Positions 32,164 to 39,198 of a stretch of 39,584 nucleotides of DNA are shown piece by piece. The stretch is from assembly GCA_034435395.1 (NCBI GenBank), contig DAOTXK010000115.1, forward strand, positions 1 to 39,584, read 5' to 3'. A program made the position numbers and the translations under genes. The stretch is from DAOTXK01 sp034435395 (lineage in GTDB: Bacteria > Chloroflexota > Anaerolineae > Aggregatilineales > Ch27). Under the pieces are notes generated by a model that saw nothing but the letters and a program-made list of their open reading frames with translations, searched no databases and was not told the DNA's origin. The stretch's first letter is position 1. Each line of letters begins with the position of its first letter.

Positions 32164-32775
32164 CTAGGCCATCGTTTCCGCAAGGCCATTCCCCGCCATC
32201 TTTTTCCAGCCCGGCCAGATCGCCTCCAACCGACCGTCGGTCGGCGGTTGGTGATGAAACGGCAGCGGGTTGACCCACTGGCGATTGATCCGCATCCGGC
32301 CCGGACTCTCGCTATCGACCTCGATGACGTAGTGGGCATGCGGCACCAACTGCTCGAAGCTGGCCTCGATGGTGCCCGCTTCGGCCAGGATGACGCCCTC
32401 GGGGATGGTTCGCTGCCGCCGGGCGTTGCGGGCCAGGGCGGTTTCCAGGCGGCATCGCAGGTAAACCAGCCCGACGTAAAAGCCGGAGGCTCTGGCCGCG
32501 GTGATGCGCTGCCGCATGTGGGCGGCGTTTGCCCCCACGCAGTGCACGGCCCAGTAGCCGCTCCCCAGTTGCAGGGCATACCGGAAGGTCGTCGCGGCCA
32601 CCACTTTCGACCAGAGGTGGAGGGCGTGGGGACGTTTGGGATGGTAATGGGGGTGAAGTTGCTTGACCTCGTCGGGGTCGATCACGTAATACTCGGCCAG
32701 GTGGTGGCGGATCCAGGTGGATTTGCCAGCGGCGGGCAGCCCCATCATGAAGATCATTTCTGCGGAGGTGGTCAT
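32164..32775 (-). CDS. P-loop kinase-like ATPase (zeta-toxin/polynucleotide-kinase group)
   Basis: 203 residues. Walker A MGLPAAGKSTW sits near residues 10-20 and an early Asp pair VIDPDEVK follows, as in zeta-toxin, T4 polynucleotide kinase and chloramphenicol kinase groups. YLRCRLETALARNARRQ forms the LID-like arginine region. The ATG at 32775 has AAGGAAA upstream; an alternative start farther up lacks homology. The substrate is unknown. After the stop, a +1 frame stays open for about 35 codons with protein-like composition (to 32046), so the true C-terminus may be longer if a frameshift exists. The start codon lies inside an 18-bp inverted repeat. Confidence 0.72.
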   Translation of the reverse strand: MTTSAEMIFMMGLPAAGKSTWIRHHLAEYYVIDPDEVKQLHPHYHPKRPHALHLWSKVVAATTFRYALQLGSGYWAVHCVGANAAHMRQRITAARASGFYVGLVYLRCRLETALARNARRQRTIPEGVILAEAGTIEASFEQLVPHAHYVIEVDSESPGRMRINRQWVNPLPFHHQPPTDGRLEAIWPGWKKMAGNGLAETMA

Positions 32776-32848
32776 GACAGCATTTTCCTTACAACTATCG
32801 CCCAATAAATACCTTTAAACTTCGGCCCTCCTGTCATGGCCACCTCCG
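32763..32848. repeat. 18-bp near-perfect inverted repeat around the kinase start
   Basis: The arm at 32763-32780 and the arm at 32831-32848 are complementary at 17 of 18 positions and are separated by 50 nt. The left arm covers the ribosome-proximal codons of the P-loop kinase gene. The right arm carries a mirrored ATG-GCC-ACC-TCC that resembles the same gene start. Confidence 0.85.
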
Positions 32849-33063
32849 TCCAAAAAGAGGGGGGAGATTTCGGCAGGAATACGCCAGACGTTGTGGGTCA
32901 GGCGGCGCTTGGAGAACCTGCCCACAGCATACTGCCACTGAGAGTTTCTGTAATCCATCGGAGGAACGAACTGGGGGATGATTCCTCGATCATTCCAAAG
33001 AAGGTTATCCCCGGCGGAAGCCCGCCGTCTGATGCCCGGTGGGAGAAGGCGCTCCCGGCCGGC

Positions 33064-33561
33064 TCAGGAAGGCGTGGGGCGTTTCCGGGGGCGTTTGGGA
33101 GGGGGCGGTTGAGTGGACGACGGGGCGCGGACGCGCGTCAGCAGGCGCTCAAAGACCTCCATAGTGAAGTGGGACTTGCGGAGGAAGCCGTGCGCGCCCG
33201 CCTGCCGGGCCAGCTCCATATGCCGGGCCTGCCGGTCCACCGACACGAAAAAGACCCGCACATCCTGGAACCGTGGGCTGGCGGTCACCTGCTGGCAGAA
33301 GGCCAGCGCTTTTTGCGTCGGCTCGTATTTATGGCGCAGTTCGGGCGGGGGTTCCCACCGGTCGGAGGGCAGGTGCAGGTCCAGCAGGATGATATGGGGT
33401 GTCCACTGTTCCAGTTCCCGGCTGGCCACGGTGAGGTTGGTCGCCAGGCGCGTCTCACAATCCAGCAGCGCGGCAAATCGTTTGACCTCGCTGTAGAACT
33501 TATACAGATCGTCCACCACCAGCACCCGCAAGGGCGGGGCACCGTTCGCCTGGGCGTGCAT
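33064..33561 (-). CDS. Single-domain response regulator
   Basis: 165 residues. A receiver domain has the acidic pair Asp17-Asp18 (VVDDLYK), the phosphorylation site Asp61 (ILLDLHLP), and the conserved Lys in GFLRKSHF. An insertion after the phospho-Asp (PSDRWEPPPELRHKYEP) lengthens the loop. The C-terminal tail is Pro/Arg-rich (STQPPPPKRPRKRPTPS) with no output domain. The ATG at 33561 has AGGAG 7 nt upstream, so the TTG one codon earlier is rejected. It is divergent from the GAF/HATPase sensor gene and could be its relay partner. Confidence 0.88.
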   Translation of the reverse strand: MHAQANGAPPLRVLVVDDLYKFYSEVKRFAALLDCETRLATNLTVASRELEQWTPHIILLDLHLPSDRWEPPPELRHKYEPTQKALAFCQQVTASPRFQDVRVFFVSVDRQARHMELARQAGAHGFLRKSHFTMEVFERLLTRVRAPSSTQPPPPKRPRKRPTPS

Positions 33562-33676
33562 CAATGGCTCCTGCCGATCCCTCCCGGCCTGATCGCCAGG
33601 TGGTCAGCGCCGCATCCGCAACGGCTGAAGCGTGGCTCACCATCCCGCCGCGACCGGCCGGCTATTCCCCCGTCTT

Positions 33677-33682
33677 ATTATA
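33677..33682 (-). promoter_or_regulatory. -10 element of the single-domain response regulator gene
   Basis: A perfect TATAAT on the minus strand about 115 nt before the ATG. No convincing -35. Confidence 0.4.
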
Positions 33683-33823
33683 GGTCCGATCGAGGGCGGA
33701 TCGGGAATGACCTCCCATCATCCAAAAGAAGGATTTGTATAGTCCCTGGGAACGTTATACACTTGCGGTTGGCTTGCCTGACTCGACTGCTGCCGTTTTC
33801 CACGTCTGGCCGATACGGCACTT

Positions 33824-35032
33824 ATGGATGGCGAAATCATCTTCCGACTGGCGGCGCTCCTCAAGGGCGACTGCGGCGCTCACCCTCGTGATTTCCTGGC
33901 CCAGGCTGTCGCGGCCTTAAGCGACCATCTTGACCGGGCGGTCGTGCTTGGCTACGAACTGATCCCCGAACTGGGAGGCGTTCCCCGCGTGCCGCCGATC
34001 CGGGCGGGCGAGCTGTCCAGGCCAGAGGACAGCGCCCGCGCGCTGGGCGAGGCGGCTCATGTCGGCGTGTTGGGCAGCCTCATCCATCGCTGGGAACCGT
34101 GTTACCTGGGCGAGGTGGCGGTTTCCAGCCTGCCGGGCGGGGGCCAGGCCGGCCCCGACGGTTATCGGCAGTTCCTGGAAGGGGAAGCCATCCAATCGCT
34201 GGCCTTTCTCCCCCTGCACGGCCATACCCGGTTAGGGGCGCTCGTGCTGAACTTCCGCTCCCCGCACGCGCTGAGCGACGAGGACTGGCGCATCATCGAG
34301 GTGTGCGGGGCGCTCATCGGGGGGCAGCTGGCGCACATGAACAGGGCCGTTCGCGCGGGGAGCGCCCAGAAACGCCGCATGGCCACCGCCCATACCCTCT
34401 ACAACGAGATCGCCCTGCGCTTCAAGCAGCAGATTGACACCCTGGAGGTCGAGCTTGGCCAGGCGCTGGGAAGCCTGAACGTCGCCCCGCCCCCGGCGCT
34501 CACCGCCCACCTGGAGGCCGCCAAAAACACAGTTTTTGAGCTGATGCGCGACCTGGTGATCGAGGCGTCTGGCGACCTGCTGGTCAACCTGGAAAAGATG
34601 TCTCTCTACAAAGCCCTGAACACCGCTGCTGCCGCCTTGGAGCGCGGATGGCCCGCGACTCAGAAGGTAGCCATTGAAGTCCAGGCGATCCCGCCGGTTA
34701 TTGAGCGCCAGTCGCTGGCGCTGCGGCAGCTGCTTTATGCGCTGGCCCTGGAAGCCATGGGCAACGCGGTCAAACACGGCGGCCCGGCCCCGTTTATCAA
34801 CGTGGAGTTGGGCTGGCATGATCGGCACGTGTATGTGGAGATCATCGATCACGGGCAGGGGTTCGATGTGGAGGCTGTGCCCTTCTCGCCGCACGGCCTG
34901 GGTTTCTGGCAGGAGTACGTCGTGGAGCAACTGGCGGGGAGTTTTAATGTCTCCAGCGATCCCGGCCTGGGCACGGTGGTCTACGCCCGGATTCCGGTCA
35001 TCCCCGTCTGGAGGGTGGGCCATGCCGAGTGA
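33824..35032 (+). CDS. GAF-HATPase sensor protein with degenerate H-box (NarL-type)
   Basis: 402 residues, soluble. A GAF-like domain covers about 20-170 (AFLPLHGHTRLGALVLNFRSP, then SDEDWRIIEVCGALIGGQLAH). A dimerisation helix follows with MATAHTLYNEIA near 186-197. In HisKA_3 kinases the pattern is AxxLHDE; here the histidine position is Tyr193. The HATPase domain has the N-box EAMGNAVKHGG, the G1 box DHGQGFD and a GLGFWQEYV G2 region. No strong ribosome binding site is seen at the ATG. It overlaps the next gene by 11 nt. Without the phosphate-accepting His it may control its partner without normal phosphotransfer or act as an ATPase/phosphatase. Confidence 0.82.
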   Translation: MDGEIIFRLAALLKGDCGAHPRDFLAQAVAALSDHLDRAVVLGYELIPELGGVPRVPPIRAGELSRPEDSARALGEAAHVGVLGSLIHRWEPCYLGEVAVSSLPGGGQAGPDGYRQFLEGEAIQSLAFLPLHGHTRLGALVLNFRSPHALSDEDWRIIEVCGALIGGQLAHMNRAVRAGSAQKRRMATAHTLYNEIALRFKQQIDTLEVELGQALGSLNVAPPPALTAHLEAAKNTVFELMRDLVIEASGDLLVNLEKMSLYKALNTAAAALERGWPATQKVAIEVQAIPPVIERQSLALRQLLYALALEAMGNAVKHGGPAPFINVELGWHDRHVYVEIIDHGQGFDVEAVPFSPHGLGFWQEYVVEQLAGSFNVSSDPGLGTVVYARIPVIPVWRVGHAE

Positions 35033-35690
35033 AGTGCAGATCAACTTCTGCGATTTTGAGGTGGCCGTCGTCGAGAATCAACCGTACAGCCTGCACGGTT
35101 TGATCCAGCGCCTGAACGAACTGGGCTGTACGACCGTGTGGACGGCCCGAGACCCCGACGAGGCCCGGCAGAAGGCCCATGAGCAGCTGCCGGATGTCGT
35201 GTTTGTGGACCTGCGGCTGGTGCGCGGCGGCGACCATGAGCCGGGTTTTCAACTGATCAAGGAGCTTAAGGAGCTGGACCGGCACACAGCCATCGTCATT
35301 TACTCCGGCACGCCGGTGGTGAACGACATCGTCCTGGAATCCATCCACCTGGGATGTTCGTATCTGGTCAAAGAGGATGCCTGGGACCACGAAAAAGACA
35401 TCATCGCCAGCGCCCTGCTGGCCGCCCGCTCCAACGCTGTGATGCTGTCGCATGAGGTCGTCGGCTGCATCGAGGACATCATGGGCCGGATGGCCACCGC
35501 CGACCTGCTGTCCGCGCGGGAGCTGGAGGCGCTGGCGCTGGTCGCCGAGGGTTACTCGGACCGTGACATCGGCAGCACCCTGTATATCACCGTGCCCACC
35601 GTCAAGTCCCATCTCCGACATATCTATCGGAAGCTCGGCGTGAGCAACCGCACCCAGGCGGCGCGCTGGTACCGCGAGCATTACGGCTAG
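35022..35690 (+). CDS. LuxR/NarL-family response regulator
   Basis: 222 residues. The receiver domain keeps the phosphorylation Asp63 (VVFVDLRLV), but the acidic pair is Glu18-Asn19 (VVENQ) rather than two acids; the Lys is in SYLVKEDAW. The C-terminal LuxR HTH (about 155-222) has LSARELEALALVAEGYSDRDIG and VKSHLRHIYRKLGV. GAGGG at 35011-35015 precedes the ATG, and the start overlaps the sensor gene by 11 nt, showing co-translation. The atypical acidic pocket, together with the histidine-less sensor, suggests an altered phosphorylation scheme for the whole pair. Confidence 0.92.
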   Translation: MPSEVQINFCDFEVAVVENQPYSLHGLIQRLNELGCTTVWTARDPDEARQKAHEQLPDVVFVDLRLVRGGDHEPGFQLIKELKELDRHTAIVIYSGTPVVNDIVLESIHLGCSYLVKEDAWDHEKDIIASALLAARSNAVMLSHEVVGCIEDIMGRMATADLLSARELEALALVAEGYSDRDIGSTLYITVPTVKSHLRHIYRKLGVSNRTQAARWYREHYG

Positions 35691-35702
35691 CTTAGTATCT
35701 AC

Positions 35703-35764
35703 CCGAAAATTCACGGACAAGGGACTTAAGCCCCTTGTTGCCCAGGCTTTTGATGATTTTTCGG
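35703..35764. repeat. Nested palindromic structure after the LuxR gene
   Basis: Outer arms CCGAAAA (35703-35709) and TTTTCGG (35758-35764) surround inner arms ACAAGGG (35717-35723) and CCCTTGT (35732-35738), with a central CTTAAG. The region is AT-richer than its neighbours and codes for nothing. It could act as a terminator or be the remnant of a small mobile repeat. Confidence 0.6.
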
Positions 35765-35853
35765 ATAGGTTCTTAAATGGAACCGGAACCGCGCTGATAA
35801 GGTTTTTAAGAATTTTTTGGCGTGCTTGGCGGTTAGAAAGACGTTCGAATGAA

Positions 35854-36630
35854 TCAGCCTTCCGCGCTGGCCTCCCCCTGGACGAACCGCTGACGGCGGT
35901 AGACTTCATCCGGGCGACGGTAGTTGTGCATGATGGCCGCCCTGGACATAAACACCGGCTCGCCGACGGCGCACGCCCCGGCGAAGATGTGCGCCGCCTT
36001 GACGCACATGGCCGTCACGTTCAGCACCTCGGCGGGCGTCCCCCCCGGCACCAGCAGGCCGTGATTCTGAAGCAGGATCACTTTTGGCGTTTCCCCGTAG
36101 GTCGCCACGTACTCCTGCACGCGCCGCCGGATTTGCCTGGCCAGCGGCAGCCCCGGATCGGCATACGGCACCAGGACGGATTCCGGGCCGCACAACACAA
36201 CCTCATCCGGGAACAGCCGGTTGGCGGCGAACTGCCCGGCCCGGCTGCTGCACAGGAGGCGGTTGACGGCGGTGGGGTGGGTGTGGCCGACGTAGTGAAC
36301 GCCTGGCTCATTCAGCAGCAGCGCGTGAAGGCTCACCTCGATGGAAGGCACGGCTGCCGTCGCGGGATCGAGCCGGGCCTCCTGGGCGATCTGTTGCTGC
36401 GCCGCCAGGTCGAGCGCCGGATCGTCGAGCATAGCCAGGATCGGCCCCAGGCGCACGGCGACAAAGCCCTCCGGGCCAATGCCATTCATCGCCTGGCCGC
36501 TGGCCTTGATCCAGAAGGTCTCCGCGTCAATGCGGCAGGAGGTGTTGCCCTCGCCGATGATGGCGTAGTCGAGGTGGGGCTGGCCCAGCATGCGGGTCAG
36601 GTAAACCAGGGCGGGAAGCGGGTCGTTCAT
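35854..36630 (-). CDS. Class II aldolase (L-fuculose-phosphate aldolase / ribulose-phosphate epimerase family)
   Basis: 258 residues. The zinc-binding His116 and His118 lie in HYVGHTHPT. Another His is in LLQNHGLL, and the catalytic Glu98 is in PSIEVSLH. IIGEGNTSCRID and WIKASGQAM are family blocks for phosphate and substrate binding. It should cleave a sugar-1-phosphate (fuculose- or rhamnulose-like) into dihydroxyacetone phosphate and an aldehyde; the exact sugar is unknown. GGGAGG is just upstream. It is the downstream gene of a DeoR-type regulator, a common pairing in sugar-catabolic units. Confidence 0.9.
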   Translation of the reverse strand: MNDPLPALVYLTRMLGQPHLDYAIIGEGNTSCRIDAETFWIKASGQAMNGIGPEGFVAVRLGPILAMLDDPALDLAAQQQIAQEARLDPATAAVPSIEVSLHALLLNEPGVHYVGHTHPTAVNRLLCSSRAGQFAANRLFPDEVVLCGPESVLVPYADPGLPLARQIRRRVQEYVATYGETPKVILLQNHGLLVPGGTPAEVLNVTAMCVKAAHIFAGACAVGEPVFMSRAAIMHNYRRPDEVYRRQRFVQGEASAEG

Positions 36631-36696
36631 GGTTCCTCCCTCCAGGCATGGATCAGGTCGGGGCGGTGCCTGAGCACCGGGGCGGACGATCGGCGG

Positions 36697-37485
36697 TCAC
36701 GCGCCGCCAGGAATGGGGACCGCGATCACCTGGACTCCCCGCTCCCGGACGCGGGTGATCAGCGCGCCGGGGGCCCCCTCGTCGGTGACGATGGTCTGCA
36801 CGTCCCGCAGGTCGGCGAAGGTGAACGGCGCGACGGCGTTCCATTTGCTGTGGTCGGCCACGATCACGGTGGTGGCGCACTGCGCGATCAGCGCCTGTTT
36901 CATGGCGACCTCGTCGGGATCGGTATCGGTGACGCCTTTTTCCACCGAAATCCCCCGCGTGCCGAAGAAGCCGATGGCCAGGTTGATCGCGGGCAGCGTC
37001 TCCGGGCGGCCCACCACGGCAATGGAATCCCGGCGGAGGCGGCCCCCCGGCAGCAACACCTGAATCTGCGGGCTGTCCAGGAATCGCTGGGCGACCATCA
37101 GGCTGTTGGTGACCACGATCAGCCGCTGGAACGGTTTCAGGTAGGGGACGAGGGCGCAGGCGGTGGTGCTGGCGTCCAGGGCGATGCTGTACCCGTCGGC
37201 GACCATCCCGGCGGCGGTGCGGGCGATGGCCGCCTTGATCGGCCCCTTCTGGCGCTGGCGCAGCGCGAAGGACAGCTCCGGCCCGGCCTCGGCCGCCGGG
37301 AGGACCGCCCCGCCGTAGGTCCGTTCCAGCAGGCCCGCCCCCGCCAGAGCCCGCAGGTCCTGGCGGATGGTCACGGCGCTCACGCCCAGCATCTCGCTGA
37401 GGGCGTTCACGGAGACCCGGCCGCGCTGCCGGAGTTGCTCCAGGATGGCGCGCCGCCGCTCTTCCAGAAACAGGGATTCGGGCAT
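36697..37485 (-). CDS. DeoR/GlpR-family transcriptional regulator
   Basis: 262 residues. An N-terminal winged HTH (about 8-60) has RRAILEQLRQRGRVSVNALS and VTIRQDLRALAGAGLLERTYGGAV. The C-terminal sugar-phosphate sensor domain (about 80-240) has IALDASTTACALV, VVTNSLMVAQ, PGGRLRRDS and the SVEKGVTD loop. It normally represses sugar-metabolism genes until a sugar phosphate binds. The ATG at 37485 is preferred over a longer upstream start because family homology begins there. It lies 66 nt before the aldolase gene, and both run leftwards. Confidence 0.92.
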   Translation of the reverse strand: MPESLFLEERRRAILEQLRQRGRVSVNALSEMLGVSAVTIRQDLRALAGAGLLERTYGGAVLPAAEAGPELSFALRQRQKGPIKAAIARTAAGMVADGYSIALDASTTACALVPYLKPFQRLIVVTNSLMVAQRFLDSPQIQVLLPGGRLRRDSIAVVGRPETLPAINLAIGFFGTRGISVEKGVTDTDPDEVAMKQALIAQCATTVIVADHSKWNAVAPFTFADLRDVQTIVTDEGAPGALITRVRERGVQVIAVPIPGGA

Positions 37486-37600
37486 GATACGTCGCTTCGC
37501 CGGAGACCGGGACCGAAGGCCAACGACAGCCATCGAAACTGGCCCTAGTGTACAGGCTTTTGCCGCGGCGATCTACCGTCCTCCCCGGCGCGGCGCGGGC

Positions 37601-38902
37601 CTAGGGGTCGTCCAGGGCCGCCAGCGCCGACGCATGGTACGGCGAAGCGACCGCCCCGTCCAGGATGGGATCATCCGTGGCCCGCATCCAGTCGATGAGC
37701 TGGGCCTTCAGGTCTCGCTCCACGGCCCGGTGCTCCGGCTTCCCGGCCAGGTTGATCGTCTCGCCGGGGTCGTTCACCAAGTCATACAGCTCCAGACAGG
37801 GCCGCTGCCCGATGAGCCGGGTCAGCATGGTCGGGTAGATCGCCCCCTCGCGGATGTCGTCAGGCACGTTGACCTTGGTGTCCACTTCCAGGTTCACGAT
37901 CAGCTTGTGGGTCGCCGTGCGGATGCCGCGCATCGGCTCGTAGGCGGTGTGGTAAGTTTTTTCGGCAAAAATCCGGTCGTTGGGCCGGTAAGGCCGCCCT
38001 TGCAGCAGCGGCCAGAAGCTCCTGCCGTGCAGGTTCGCCGGGATGGGCAGCCCCAGGCCCTCCAGCAGCGTGGGCAGAACATCCACGTAGCTGATGAGCG
38101 CCCCATGGCGGGTCCCGCCGCCGACGCCGCCCGCCGGCCAGCGCATCAGCAGCGCGGTGGCGATCCCCGGATCGTACAGCGTGCACTTGGCGCGGGGCAT
38201 GGCCACCCCGTGATCAGCGGCGAAGATCACCCAGGTATGCGCGTCCAGGCCGGTCTCTTCCAGAGCGGCCAGGATTCGGCCCACCCCCTCGTCCAGCCGA
38301 CGGATGGCCCCCTGCAGGGCGGCCAGCTCCTGGCGGGCCTGCGGCGTATCATCCAGGTATGGCGGGACCTCGACGCCGTGCGAATCGTCCGGCGGCGCGC
38401 CCCCGTAGTCGTAAGGACGGTGCGGCTCAAAGAAGCCCACCTCGAGGTAGAAGGGACGGTCCTGGCGGCGGGGATCGCGCAGGAAGGCGGCTGCCTGGGC
38501 CGCGATGATGGGCGCGGGGGCCACCGGGTCGACCGTGTCGTAGTGATCGTATCCCAGCCGGGCGACATCAGCGGTCCTGGTCAGGTGTTGCACGCCCCAC
38601 AGAGCCGTTTCATAACCCGCTTCCCGGAGCCATTGGGCAGCGTGTTTTTCGTCGTCGTGCAGCCGCCAGTTGAACGGGCGGTGAGCCAGCCCCAACATGC
38701 CATTGCTGTGAGCGTGACGCCCGGTGTGCAGAGCCGCCCGGCTGGGGCTGCACTGGGGAGCGGTGCAGAAGCTCTTTTCGAACAGGACGCCCTCCCCGGC
38801 CAGCCGGTCGAGCGCGGGCGAATGCACGGTCTGCCGCCCGTAACAGTTCAGGTGCTGTCCCAGATCATGACACGTCATGAACAGGATATTCGGTCGGGCC
38901 AC
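37601..38902 (-). CDS. Type I (formylglycine) sulfatase
   Basis: 433 residues of the S1 sulfatase family. The active-site Cys51 lies in CSPSR, to be oxidised to formylglycine, with GRHAHSNGM after it. NILFMTCHDLG gives the first metal-site region, FAADHGVAM the second, and FFEPHRPYDYGG lies between. No signal peptide is seen. The start is the GTG at 38902, where AAGGAG lies 9 nt upstream; a much longer ATG-started frame (to 39148) would add a low-complexity Arg/Gly/Pro stretch and is rejected. A formylglycine-generating enzyme is not encoded in the window. It probably removes sulfate from a sulfated sugar, and the fuculose-type aldolase nearby fits a fucoidan-like source (inference). Confidence 0.9.
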   Translation of the reverse strand: MARPNILFMTCHDLGQHLNCYGRQTVHSPALDRLAGEGVLFEKSFCTAPQCSPSRAALHTGRHAHSNGMLGLAHRPFNWRLHDDEKHAAQWLREAGYETALWGVQHLTRTADVARLGYDHYDTVDPVAPAPIIAAQAAAFLRDPRRQDRPFYLEVGFFEPHRPYDYGGAPPDDSHGVEVPPYLDDTPQARQELAALQGAIRRLDEGVGRILAALEETGLDAHTWVIFAADHGVAMPRAKCTLYDPGIATALLMRWPAGGVGGGTRHGALISYVDVLPTLLEGLGLPIPANLHGRSFWPLLQGRPYRPNDRIFAEKTYHTAYEPMRGIRTATHKLIVNLEVDTKVNVPDDIREGAIYPTMLTRLIGQRPCLELYDLVNDPGETINLAGKPEHRAVERDLKAQLIDWMRATDDPILDGAVASPYHASALAALDDP

Positions 38903-39162
38903 GCGAACTGGCTCCTTGTTACGGCTTTTCCCAGACGCTTTATGGCCGGTGGCGTTCACGGGCGGGTGAGGACTTGATGAAAGGCCGGCGATGGCCGCGC
39001 GCGGCTGCCGGACAGCGGGCCTGACCTGCCCGTCCATCATCCGGCTGGGGCCGTGAAGAAACCCGCCGCCACGCGCCCGAAGCGGCCCCGGACCCCGTCG
39101 GCCTGCCTGGCGGACGCCGACGATAACCGGCCGACTTATGCAAAACATTTTACAAAACCGTT
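38903..39162 (-). promoter_or_regulatory. Long 5' leader of the sulfatase gene
   Basis: About 260 nt separate the predicted transcription start (near 39162) from the GTG. The leader is GC-rich and could fold, but I could not match it to a known riboswitch. It may contain regulatory structure. Confidence 0.4.
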
Positions 39163-39167
39163 GTAAA
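39149..39167. promoter_or_regulatory. Palindromic operator TTTACAA-n5-TTGTAAA
   Basis: A perfect 7-bp inverted repeat with a 5-nt centre (19 bp in all). It covers the predicted start of transcription, immediately downstream of the sulfatase -10, where a bound repressor would block polymerase. The size fits a dimeric repressor of LacI, GntR or DeoR type. Confidence 0.65.
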
Positions 39168-39168
39168 T

Positions 39169-39198
39169 ACTATAGCGACTGGCGCACGGGTCTGTCAA
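39169..39198 (-). promoter_or_regulatory. Strong promoter of the sulfatase gene
   Basis: A perfect TTGACA (39193-39198) and TATAGT (39169-39174) read on the minus strand with 18-nt spacing. This is the best -35/-10 pair in the window besides the nuclease promoter. Confidence 0.8.

Noticed and set aside
32836..33891. A 351-residue plus-strand ORF
   Set aside because: It is the antisense shadow of the response regulator at 33064-33561 and continues through its promoter; its composition is not protein-like.
37601..39148. A longer sulfatase start at 39148
   Set aside because: The extra 82 residues are low-complexity, the start would lie about 14 nt from the predicted transcription start, and a good ribosome binding site precedes the GTG at 38902.
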